Origin: Oscillospiraceae bacterium
GTDB lineage: Bacteria > Bacillota > Clostridia > Oscillospirales > SIG627
Length of the DNA stretch: 59,472 nt
Direction: 5' to 3'
NCBI GenBank assembly: GCA_015065325.1
Contig: SVQO01000014.1
Location: forward strand, 1 to 59,472
Shown: positions 26,934 to 34,059 of the stretch, one piece after another
Layout: each line of letters begins with the position of its first letter
Position numbering within the stretch: the stretch's first letter is position 1
The notes under the pieces: model-generated
What the model saw: the letters and a program-made list of their open reading frames with translations, nothing else
Told to the model about the DNA's origin: nothing
The model's database searches: none
Position numbers and translations under genes: made by a program

Positions 26934-28880
26934 ATGCTGAGTATTCAAAAGCTGAGAGCAGATCACGTTTTGGATTATGCTGCCGAGGAACTGAAAAAAT
27001 ACCTGCGCATGATGATGCCCGAATGCGGCGACGTAGAGATCGCTTTCAACCCCGAAGCAAAAGAGGGATTCCGTCTTGGACTTCTGGAGGACTTCGGTCT
27101 CCCCTTCGAAGGAGAAGACGCGGTACTGGACGACGTGATCCACGTTGAAACCGATGAAAACGGAGGAATCCTGGCAGGATCCAATCCCCGAAGCGTGCTC
27201 TTTGCCGTATATCGCTTTCTGCGCGAAAACGGATGTCGCTGGCTCTACCCCGGTGTGGACGGTGACTACGTTCCCTTGAAGGACGTTACACCCGTTTCCT
27301 ACCACAAGATGGCAGACCACCGCTTCCGCGGCCACTGCAACGAGGGTGCGGAAAGCCAGCAGTGTATGCTGGAGACCATCGAGTTCTATGCAAAGCAAGA
27401 GCTGAACGTATATATGCTGGAGTTTAAAATTCCCTTCTCCTATTACAACTCCTACTACTCTCACAGAAATAATACGAAAAACCGTGAGCCGGAGCCCGTC
27501 AGCACCCAGCAGGTACTGCAATGGAAGCGCCAGTGCGAGGTCGAGATCGCAAAGCGCGGCTTGATGTTCCACGATATGGGTCACGGATGGACCGCCGATC
27601 CTTACGGAATGGATACCTCCGACCGCAGAGGGTGGAGAAACGGAACCATCAAGCTTCCCGAGGAATGCCGCAAGTACATCGCGCTCCGCGGCGGAGTAAG
27701 AGAACTGTTCAGATCCGACCCCCAGTGGACCAACCCCTGTATGTCTCAGCCCATCGTGCGCTCCATTATGGCGGACGCGGTAGTAGCATACGCAAAGAAT
27801 CATCAGAATGTTGATTTTCTTCACGTATGGCTGGCTGACGGAACCCGCAACCACTGCGAGTGCGAGGAATGTGTCAAAATGCGTCCCTCCGATTGGTATA
27901 TGATGATCATGAACGAGATCGACGAAAAGTTGGAAGCGGCAGGTCTTGATACCCGCATCGTCTTTATTTCCTACGTAGATACTCTGTGGGGACCCGAAAA
28001 GGTTGCCATCAAAAATCCCAAGCGCTTCTCCCTGCTGTACGCCCCCATTTCCCGTTCCTACTGCTCCTCTTTCACCGAGAACAGTGTGGTACCCGAGCCT
28101 GCACCTTACGTGCGTAACGCTTGGAAGACCCCCGTTTCCGCGGAAGAAAACCAAGCGTTGCTCAACGGCTGGTTTAAGCTTTGGAAGGGCGACTGCTTCG
28201 AATACGAGTATCACTTTTGGCGTCACCAGGTCAGAGACCCCGGAGGACTTTATATTGCAAAACGTATTTACGAGGATATCCGCGGGCTGAAATATATGAA
28301 CCTGAACGGCATTGTGGAAGACGGCTCTCAGAGAAGCTTCTTCCCCAACGGCTTTGCCATTTACATTTACGCCGAAGCGCTGATGAACCGTGACTGTGAT
28401 TTTGAGGCAGTCAGAGACGATTATTTTTCTCATATTTACGGGGAAGATTGGAAGGATGCACTGGGTCTGCTTCAGCGCATTTCCACCGCCTTTGATTACG
28501 ACTTCACCTCCGGCAGAAAATCCAAGAGACCGGAAGTCTCCAAGTTCTACAATCCCGATATGCTTCCGCTTTTGGAAAGTGTTAAGGAGCTGGCGACAGA
28601 AGAACGCGCACTGGTTGCAAAGCATATGGCAATGCCAACCCGTCCTCAGACCGTTTCCTGGAGACTGCTTGGCTACCACGCAACCTACATCGAGCTGTTT
28701 GCCGACATTCTTATTGCAAAAGCAAAGGGGCTCAGCTATACTGCCAAAGAAGCCGTCGCACGCTTTGAAGAAGAATTCGGCAAGTATGAAATTGAGATCG
28801 AACGCTATTACGATCAGGCAAACACCGGCTACGCACTGAGTGACTACGCAAAAGACACCAAGTCCATTATTCTTGAATAA
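26934..28880 (+). CDS. DUF4838/GH67-like protein, array copy 5
   Basis: The 648-residue protein starts at ATG 26934 after AAGGAAAAAGAT, 23 bases past copy 4. Blocks: AGSNPRSVLFAVYRFLRENG, EFYAKQELNVYMLEF, FHDMGHGWTADPYG, HVWLADGTRNHCECEEC, EYHFWRHQ and EDGSQRSFFPNGFAIYIYAE. The second half has RPQTVSWRLLGYH, a tail block shared with slight changes by all copies. No signal peptide. It is a typical member of the second subgroup and keeps every block intact, so it is a good reference copy for testing activity. Confidence 0.85.
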   Translation: MLSIQKLRADHVLDYAAEELKKYLRMMMPECGDVEIAFNPEAKEGFRLGLLEDFGLPFEGEDAVLDDVIHVETDENGGILAGSNPRSVLFAVYRFLRENGCRWLYPGVDGDYVPLKDVTPVSYHKMADHRFRGHCNEGAESQQCMLETIEFYAKQELNVYMLEFKIPFSYYNSYYSHRNNTKNREPEPVSTQQVLQWKRQCEVEIAKRGLMFHDMGHGWTADPYGMDTSDRRGWRNGTIKLPEECRKYIALRGGVRELFRSDPQWTNPCMSQPIVRSIMADAVVAYAKNHQNVDFLHVWLADGTRNHCECEECVKMRPSDWYMMIMNEIDEKLEAAGLDTRIVFISYVDTLWGPEKVAIKNPKRFSLLYAPISRSYCSSFTENSVVPEPAPYVRNAWKTPVSAEENQALLNGWFKLWKGDCFEYEYHFWRHQVRDPGGLYIAKRIYEDIRGLKYMNLNGIVEDGSQRSFFPNGFAIYIYAEALMNRDCDFEAVRDDYFSHIYGEDWKDALGLLQRISTAFDYDFTSGRKSKRPEVSKFYNPDMLPLLESVKELATEERALVAKHMAMPTRPQTVSWRLLGYHATYIELFADILIAKAKGLSYTAKEAVARFEEEFGKYEIEIERYYDQANTGYALSDYAKDTKSIILE

Positions 28881-28946
28881 TTATTGTACCCCGATGGTTT
28901 TGAGATCGCACAAAACCTATCACATATAAAAAGAAAGAGGTAAATT

Positions 28947-30905
28947 ATGTACGAAATCAAAAAGATCCGCGCCGATCACGTGATCGACTTTGCCGCAGAG
29001 GAGTTGAAGGAATATCTGCGGATGATGATGCCCGAATGCGGCGACATCGACATCACCTATGATCCCAAAGCAACCGACGGATTCCGTCTGGGACTTTTGG
29101 AGGATTTCGGTTTGGAGAACGAAGCGGATGACCCCGTTTTGGACGATGTGGTTCACATCGACACCGACGAAAAGGGAGGCATCCTTGCAGGCTCTAACCC
29201 CAGAAGCGTTCTGTTTGCCGTTTACCGCTTCCTGCGTCTGAACGGTTGCCGTTGGCTCTATCCCGGCGTAGATGGAGATTACGTTCCCGTAAAGGATATC
29301 GAGCCCCAGAAATATCACAAAAAAGCAGACCACAGATTCCGCGGACATTGCAACGAGGGCGCCGAAAGCCAGCAGTGCATGCTGGAGACCATTGATTTCT
29401 ATGCCAAGCAAGAAATCAATATCTATATGATCGAGTTCGACAACCCCTTCTTCTATTACGATTCCTACTACGATCACGTTCACAACAGAAGATACCGCCC
29501 CTCCGAAAAAGTTTCTCCCCAGATCGTTATGCAGTGGAAACGTCAGTGTGAAGCGGAGATCGCAAAGCGCGGTCTGCAGTTCCACGATATGGGTCACGGT
29601 TGGACCGCTGAGCCCTTCGGCCTGTCCTCTACCGACGGTTGGAGACCGAACCACAATCTGAAGCTTACCGACAAGCAGCGCAGCTATCTTGCCGAGATCG
29701 ACGGGGTTCGCGCTCCCTTCCACGGTATTTGCCTGAATACAAACCTCTGTATGTCCAACCCCGAGGTTCGTACTATTATGGCTACCGGTATCGCAGATTA
29801 CGCCGAGAAGCACAAGAACGTAACCTACCTTCACGTATGGCTTGCCGACTCTAACTCCAACCACTGCGAATGTGCAGAATGTCAAAAGATGCGCCCCTCC
29901 GACTTTTATCTGATGATCATGAACGAGGTGGATGAGCTTTTGACCGCAAGAGGTCTGGATACCCGTGTGGTATTCATTGCCTATTACGATACCCTCTTTG
30001 CTCCCGAGCACGTAAAGATCACCAACCCCAAGCGCTTCTCTCTGCTGTATGCTCCCATCACCCGTACCTATTCCGAGAGTATTACCGCAGACAGCAAGCT
30101 TCCTCCCCTGCAGCCTTATATCCGCAACGCTTGGAAAAAGCCCAAGGGCGCTGAAGAAAACTTGGTATTTCTCAAGAGCTGGCAGGAGATCTGGGACGGT
30201 CCCTGCTTCTCCTACGAATATCACTTCTGGCGCCACCAGTATATGGATCCCGGCGGACTCTACATTGCCCGCAGAATTTTCGAGGACATCCGCGGTCTGA
30301 AATATATGGGACTGGACGGTTTCGTGGAAGATGGCTCTCAGAGAAGCTTCTGGCCCAACGGTCTTGCCATTTACGTCTATGCAGAGGCCCTCTTGAACGA
30401 AGACGTGACTTTCGAGGAGCTGGTTGAGGATTACTTCTCCCATATTTACGGAGCTGATTGGAAGGAAGCAAGAGATTACCTGCAAAAGGTTTCCAACGCC
30501 TTTGATTTCTCCTTCATCGCAGGAGAGAAGTCTAAGAATACCGCCATTTCCACCCGCTTCGATCCCGATCGCAAAGAAGCCTTTGAAGCAGTTCACGAGC
30601 TTGCCGCAGAATGCAGAGCGATGGTTGCAAAGCACATGTCGATGCCCACACGTCCTCAGACCGTTTCCTGGAGACTGCTTCTCAAGCACGCAGAGTACTG
30701 CATCGGAATTGCAGACTTTATGAAGGAAAAATGCCTTGGCCACAACGCAAAAGCGCTTGAGCTTGCCGAAGAATTCTTCGCCGAATACGGAAAATACGAA
30801 ATTGAGCTGGAACGCTACTACGACCATTATCTGGCAGCCAAATCCTATCTGCAGATGGTAAGAAAACCCGCAAAGTTTGTTTTGCAGGCAGGTAACGAAG
30901 GATAA
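28947..30905 (+). CDS. DUF4838/GH67-like protein, array copy 6
   Basis: The 652-residue protein starts at ATG 28947 after AAAGAGGTAAATT. The 66-base gap after copy 5 holds no terminator. Blocks: AGSNPRSVLFAVYRFLRLNG, DFYAKQEINIYMIEF, FHDMGHGWTAEPFG, HVWLADSNSNHCECAEC, EYHFWRHQ and EDGSQRSFWPNGLAIYVY. It differs from its neighbours in ADS for ADG, in CECAEC, and in a YYDTLF segment where the others have YVDTLW or YVDTMF. A strong terminator follows. No signal peptide. Same family and same uncertainty as the other copies. Confidence 0.85.
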   Translation: MYEIKKIRADHVIDFAAEELKEYLRMMMPECGDIDITYDPKATDGFRLGLLEDFGLENEADDPVLDDVVHIDTDEKGGILAGSNPRSVLFAVYRFLRLNGCRWLYPGVDGDYVPVKDIEPQKYHKKADHRFRGHCNEGAESQQCMLETIDFYAKQEINIYMIEFDNPFFYYDSYYDHVHNRRYRPSEKVSPQIVMQWKRQCEAEIAKRGLQFHDMGHGWTAEPFGLSSTDGWRPNHNLKLTDKQRSYLAEIDGVRAPFHGICLNTNLCMSNPEVRTIMATGIADYAEKHKNVTYLHVWLADSNSNHCECAECQKMRPSDFYLMIMNEVDELLTARGLDTRVVFIAYYDTLFAPEHVKITNPKRFSLLYAPITRTYSESITADSKLPPLQPYIRNAWKKPKGAEENLVFLKSWQEIWDGPCFSYEYHFWRHQYMDPGGLYIARRIFEDIRGLKYMGLDGFVEDGSQRSFWPNGLAIYVYAEALLNEDVTFEELVEDYFSHIYGADWKEARDYLQKVSNAFDFSFIAGEKSKNTAISTRFDPDRKEAFEAVHELAAECRAMVAKHMSMPTRPQTVSWRLLLKHAEYCIGIADFMKEKCLGHNAKALELAEEFFAEYGKYEIELERYYDHYLAAKSYLQMVRKPAKFVLQAGNEG

Positions 30906-30910
30906 AAGCA

Positions 30911-30943
30911 AAAAAGATCCGCCCGATGGGCGGATCTTTTTTT
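30911..30943. terminator. Bidirectional terminator after the DUF4838 array
   Basis: gatccgccc (30916-30924) pairs with gggcggatc (30928-30936) over loop gat, with As before and seven Ts after. It ends the array and the converging lipoprotein gene. Confidence 0.9.
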
Positions 30944-30953
30944 GTAAGTCTCT

Positions 30954-31841
30954 TCAATTCATACTTCGGTAAACCAATTCAAACTTTTCTCCGTCTTCAA
31001 CCACTTCTTCGCTGACACCGTGAAGCTGTGCCTCCGCTTCGATCTCAAAGGACCAGTAATGCTGATTTTTTTCAGCGCTTGCATCGATTCCGTTTACTTT
31101 TTTGATATAAAGACCGTAGGGACCGTTTTCATCCCCTTCCACGATACCGTGCTCCAGAAGAGCCTCGGCAAGGGTTTCTTTGTCGGTTTTAATCGTAAAT
31201 TCCACGTAGTAACCGTCTGCTACTACGTAAAGGATAACGGTTTTCGCTCCTTTTCCAAAAATTTTGTTTTCGCGGTACTTGGCTTTTTCCCAAGCACCGT
31301 CTTTAGGAATTCCGGAGTTACAGGGGGAGGCCTCTTTTGAATCCCTTTCAGTCTCCTTGATCTTCGTATAGACCAATTCAAATCTCTCGCCGCTTTCGAT
31401 AACCTCTTCATCGATTCCGTGTAGCTGAGGCTCTGCCTGGATCTCAAAAGACCAGTAATGCTGATTTTTTTCAGCTGTCGCTACAACGCCGTTTACCTTT
31501 TTCACGGAATGCCCGTAGGGGTCATTTTCGTCCATCTCTACGATCTTATGCTCCAAAAGCGCTTCGGCAAGGGTTTCTTTGTCGGTTTTAACTGTAAACT
31601 CCACGTAGAAACCTTCAATCACCACGTTCAGAACGATCGACTTTTCACCGGTTCCGAAGGTTTTATTCTCACGGTATTCGGCATCCTTCCACGCCCCTGA
31701 GGTAGGTATTCCCGTATTGTAAGGCATTTCACGCACTTCCGTTTTCTTCTCTGCTGTTTGTTCGGGCTCGGGAACGGAACAAGAGGCCAGGGAAAAAAGC
31801 GTTACAAAAGCGAGTAACAGAGCGAGGATTTTCGTTTTCAT
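30954..31841 (-). CDS. Lipoprotein with two DUF4430 (transcobalamin-like) domains
   Basis: The 295-residue protein starts at ATG 31841 after GAAAGGAAATCGATA. A lipoprotein signal ends FSLASCSVP. Two homologous halves (about residues 30-155 and 165-295) each carry TDKETLAEALLEH, VKKVNG or IKKVNG, then AEKNQHYWSFEI. This is the DUF4430 domain, related to the C-terminal domain of transcobalamin. It should be lipid-anchored outside the membrane and may capture a corrinoid. The duplication is internal; the single-domain paralogue at 32560-33039 is next to an ECF transporter subunit. This copy has its own promoter and no visible riboswitch. Confidence 0.85.
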   Translation of the reverse strand: MKTKILALLLAFVTLFSLASCSVPEPEQTAEKKTEVREMPYNTGIPTSGAWKDAEYRENKTFGTGEKSIVLNVVIEGFYVEFTVKTDKETLAEALLEHKIVEMDENDPYGHSVKKVNGVVATAEKNQHYWSFEIQAEPQLHGIDEEVIESGERFELVYTKIKETERDSKEASPCNSGIPKDGAWEKAKYRENKIFGKGAKTVILYVVADGYYVEFTIKTDKETLAEALLEHGIVEGDENGPYGLYIKKVNGIDASAEKNQHYWSFEIEAEAQLHGVSEEVVEDGEKFELVYRSMN

Positions 31842-31953
31842 TATCGATTTCCTTTCGTTGTTGTAGCAAAAAGCGATCAAAGTGGTCGCACCGAGAAGAG
31901 AGTTTTTGCAAAAAATGTTGTTTCGAACAGAGAATTTATATATCTCCAACAGT

Positions 31954-31982
31954 AGTATATCATACAGTTTTTTGATTTACAA
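31954..31982 (-). promoter_or_regulatory. Sigma-A promoter of the double-DUF4430 gene
   Basis: On the minus strand TTGTAA (31982-31977) and TATACT (31959-31954) are 17 bases apart. It lies about 110 bases before the start; the leader between has no recognised riboswitch. Confidence 0.65.
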
Positions 31983-32003
31983 GACATAATTACGGAAATT
32001 CAG

Positions 32004-32032
32004 AAAAAAACCGTCCATTCGGACGGTTTTTT
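32004..32032 (-). terminator. Terminator of the ECF S-component gene
   Basis: ccgtcc (32011-32016) and ggacgg (32021-32026) with flanking A7 and T6 runs form a strong hairpin directly after the minus-strand stop at 32034. The symmetry makes it bidirectional. Confidence 0.9.
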
Positions 32033-32033
32033 C

Positions 32034-32582
32034 TCACAAGACCTTTGTTTTTTTCAATACTCGCCGCAATGCCTCGGACAAGGGAACGACCAAGGTACAA
32101 AACGCAACATTCCCGCAAGCATGGACCACATCCCACGGGAAACCCGCGGCGATCCATAGCAGAGTTTGCTCAAAGCTTAAATGAAACAACAGCGCTTGAG
32201 CAGGAGCATATAACGTTCCAAAACATAGTCCAAAAGTGCCCCCGATCAAAGGGAATAAAACCATTTTCAACCTACGGGGCGTTCTTTTCGGCACCAACAT
32301 CACAAGGGCCCACAAAATCAGCCAGAGATACAGATACGGGATCCAGGAAATCCCGAAGCCCCATCGCACACCGATCAGAAACACGTAAAGGTAAATCGGA
32401 ATCAGTGCCTTGTAACGGAATAAAACGGTATAAAGAATCACGAACATTCCGGACAGGTGAATGTTCGGAAGGACCTCCATCACCACTTGAGCGGCAAACA
32501 TCAGTGAGCCCAGCATTGCAAACAAAGCGATCTCGGTGACAGTCAGTCCTTTTTTCGTGTTATTTCTTGCGAACCAATTCAA
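32034..32582 (-). CDS. ECF transporter S component, probably cobalamin-related
   Basis: The protein has about six hydrophobic segments and the S-component N-terminus LTVTEIALFAMLGSLMFAAQ, followed by LPNIHLSGMFVILYTVLF, a pattern common in ECF substrate-binding subunits. No ATG lies upstream of the first helix except far inside the previous gene. A TTG at 32582 gives 182 residues and overlaps the DUF4430 stop; an ATG inside helix 1 is the alternative. It follows a DUF4430 lipoprotein gene under a cobalamin riboswitch, so a corrinoid substrate is a strong inference. The ECF ATPases and T subunit are not in the window and may be shared genomic copies. Confidence 0.8.
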   Translation of the reverse strand: MNWFARNNTKKGLTVTEIALFAMLGSLMFAAQVVMEVLPNIHLSGMFVILYTVLFRYKALIPIYLYVFLIGVRWGFGISWIPYLYLWLILWALVMLVPKRTPRRLKMVLFPLIGGTFGLCFGTLYAPAQALLFHLSFEQTLLWIAAGFPWDVVHACGNVAFCTLVVPLSEALRRVLKKTKVL

Positions 32583-33039
32583 ATCTTTCTCCGCCTTTGA
32601 TCTCAGCGCCGTTGACACCGGTCCTCTGGGCAACGCCGTCAATCTCAAAAGACCAATAGGTCTGATCCACATCGTAATCGGCAAGAATGCCGTTCACCTT
32701 TTTAATATACAGACCAAACTCACTGTTTTCCCCCTCTACGAGCTTATGCTCCAAAAGTGCTTCCTCCAGGTTGTTTTTATCGGTATTTATGGTGAAATCC
32801 AGATAGTATTCGCCCGCTTCTACGCGAACGGTAATGGTTTTCGCTCCGTTTCCGAAGGTTTTGTTTTTGCGATAAATCGCATCCTTCCACAAGCCCTCGG
32901 CAGGAATTTCGGAGACCTCCGTATTATTTTGTGTCTCGGAGGGGTTCTTGGCTTCCTTGGTCTCTTCCGCCTTTGTACAGGACGCAAGAGAGAAGATCAG
33001 AGCCAGAGTCAACAGAAGTGCTAAAATTTTCGTTTTCAT
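32560..33039 (-). CDS. Single-domain DUF4430 lipoprotein under a cobalamin riboswitch
   Basis: The 159-residue protein starts at ATG 33039 after GAAAGGAAGAAAAAAC. A lipoprotein signal ends FSLASCTKA. One DUF4430 domain spans about residues 45-159, with TDKNNLEEALLEHKLVEG, LYIKKVNG and DVDQTYWSFEIDG. The domain resembles the cap domain of transcobalamins. The gene is the first of a two-gene operon with the ECF S component, and its 270-base leader contains a cobalamin riboswitch and a terminator, so expression should fall when B12 is plentiful. The likely role is extracellular capture of cobalamin or a precursor. Confidence 0.85.
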   Translation of the reverse strand: MKTKILALLLTLALIFSLASCTKAEETKEAKNPSETQNNTEVSEIPAEGLWKDAIYRKNKTFGNGAKTITVRVEAGEYYLDFTINTDKNNLEEALLEHKLVEGENSEFGLYIKKVNGILADYDVDQTYWSFEIDGVAQRTGVNGAEIKGGERFELVRKK

Positions 33040-33082
33040 TGTTTTTTCTTCCTTTCGTTTTTTACAAAAGGATAAAAATAAA

Positions 33083-33104
33083 AGCGCCCTCCCCAAGGCG
33101 CAAG
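33083..33104 (-). terminator. Riboswitch-linked terminator in the DUF4430 leader
   Basis: On the minus strand GCGCC and GGCGC (33101-33097 and 33088-33084) enclose ttggggag, followed by TTTTATTTTTAT. It sits between the riboswitch and the start codon, as an expression platform should. Confidence 0.65.
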
Positions 33105-33275
33105 CAAAAGGAATCCCTGCCGATTCCCTTCCCTGTCTCGCCCATTTGCCCGAGAGACTTTCACCGGGGCACAGTCCGATCAGCATTCCGACTGATGGAG
33201 AAACTCCAAACACGGCAATGGCGGTTGCTACGGATTTTCACCGTATTTCCTGATCCCCGAGGAATATCCCCGACA
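33105..33275 (-). ncRNA. Cobalamin riboswitch
   Basis: Reading the minus strand from about 33275, the leader holds ATCAGGAAATACGGTGAAAA, then TCCGTAGCAACCGCCATTG, close to the cobalamin core GGGAA-n-GGTGnAAnTCC-n-GC-n-CCGCCACTG. Further on, CATCAGTCGGAATGCTG resembles the B12-box AGTCnGnA region. The GGTGAAAATCC core is at 33242-33232. A terminator and then the DUF4430 lipoprotein and ECF genes follow. Outer limits are estimated; some downstream hairpins (GTCTC/GAGAC and GGAATC/GATTCC) may belong to the expression platform rather than the aptamer. Confidence 0.75.
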
Positions 33276-33319
33276 AAGAAAACCATCTATGAACTGTGTT
33301 TATTCTTTTGTTTAAGGTG

Positions 33320-33348
33320 AGTATAACACACGTTTCTCGAAAATTCAA
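33320..33348 (-). promoter_or_regulatory. Sigma-A promoter of the riboswitch operon
   Basis: On the minus strand TTGAAT (33348-33343) and TATACT (33325-33320) are 17 bases apart, about 40 bases upstream of the riboswitch. Confidence 0.7.
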
Positions 33349-33371
33349 TATAAAAATCAATGAAAATACAA

Positions 33372-33411
33372 TAAAAAACCCCGAACCGACTATTCTTCTC
33401 ACGGTTCGGGG
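33372..33411 (-). terminator. Strong hairpin with T run, left end of the repeat RNA
   Basis: ccccgaacc (33379-33387) pairs with ggttcgggg (33403-33411). On the minus strand it is followed by TTTTTTATT, a good terminator. On the plus strand it would be the first unit hairpin at the 5' end of the RNA. Confidence 0.6.
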
Positions 33412-33893
33412 TCAGATCTGGTCCGTTGTGTTCATGGGACCGTACCTCCATACTTCTTTGTTCTCTGTTTACTACTTCGTTTTTTGATCCTTGCATCTGT
33501 ATCCGATTCTCTTCATCCCCCATCGGGGCTCACCGCAAAGCGGTTTGATCACTGTCATCTGCCGGATCTGATTGATTTCTCCGAAACACTCGGGTCACTG
33601 TACTTATGTATTTTGGACCGTACCTCCGTTTGTAATGAAAGGTTACTCCGAAACACTCGGGTTTTCCAAACTATGTTCTTTGGACTGTACCTCCGAATTT
33701 TAAATGTTTGCCGAAGCGGTTACTCCGATCTCTTACGGGTCACTTTACTTTTTCCTTTGGACCGTACCTCCATTAAATCTCGGGTGTGTTTCCTTTTTCT
33801 TTACTCCTCGTCCCGGGGTCACTGTATTTGGATCTTTGGACTGTACCTCCTTTTCTGTTCTGATGAAGAACCTCTTGGTTCTTCTTTTTTGTT
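33379..33893. ncRNA. Candidate structured RNA of six repeated hairpin units
   Basis: This gene-free stretch holds GGACYGTACCTCC five times (33437, 33615, 33682, 33759, 33838). Before each is a hairpin: 33379-33411, 33581-33593, 33648-33660, 33725-33738 and 33806-33818, of type CCGA/TCGG. A sixth unit (hairpin ccgc/gcgg at 33533-33543) lacks the full 13-mer. A second short helix, GGTC with GACC, links the hairpin to the 13-mer and becomes GATC:GATC in the sixth unit and TCCAAA:TTTGGA in the third. G.U pairs in the last unit fit a plus-strand RNA, while A.C mismatches would arise on minus. However, the best promoter (33914-33942) reads minus. Both ends have terminator-like hairpins. Strand is therefore left open. 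I do not recognise a known RNA family. Confidence 0.5.
33865..33890 (+). terminator. Hairpin with T run, right end of the repeat RNA
   Basis: gaagaacc (33865-33872) pairs with ggttcttc (33877-33884) over loop tctt, followed by six Ts. It is a good plus-strand terminator just after the last repeat unit. Confidence 0.65.
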
Positions 33894-33913
33894 TCTTTCT
33901 TCCTTGCACCTAT

Positions 33914-33942
33914 ATAGTAGCACATGTTATTATTTTTGTAAA
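33914..33942 (-). promoter_or_regulatory. Minus-strand promoter reading into the repeat RNA
   Basis: TTTACA (33942-33937) and TACTAT (33919-33914) are 17 bases apart, with an A/T-rich tract upstream that could act as an UP element. Predicted start is near 33907. A weaker plus-strand candidate, TTCAAT 33344-33349 and TACAAT 33367-33372, would start a transcript at the opposite end. Confidence 0.55.
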
Positions 33943-33990
33943 TTCACAAAATAACCAAAATATTTTGTTATTTTTTATTTAAAATAACAC

Positions 33991-34019
33991 TTGATTTTTT
34001 CTTTTTATTTTTGTATAAT
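33991..34019 (+). promoter_or_regulatory. Plus-strand promoter running directly into a terminator
   Basis: TTGATT (33991-33996) and TATAAT (34014-34019) are 17 bases apart. The predicted start near 34026 is only about five bases before the terminator hairpin at 34031, so the transcript would be around 30 bases. Confidence 0.6.
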
Positions 34020-34030
34020 GAATATGTTGG

Positions 34031-34058
34031 GCGCGGTTTAGAACCGTGCTTTTTTTCT
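34031..34058 (+). terminator. Terminator of the mini-transcript
   Basis: gcgcggtt and aaccgtgc form a stem, with one G.U pair only if read on the plus strand, followed by a long T run (34050-34058). The next gene lies on the minus strand and ends at 34060. Confidence 0.8.
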
Positions 34059-34059
34059 T

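Noticed and set aside
18949-30911. Minus-strand frames of 600 codons or more opposite array copies 1, 5 and 6
   Set aside because: They mirror the conserved DUF4838 genes and repeat the same shadow in each copy.
33437-33850. CRISPR array
   Set aside because: The 13-base repeats have uneven spacing, and the sequence between them holds conserved hairpins and not unique spacers. No cas gene is near.
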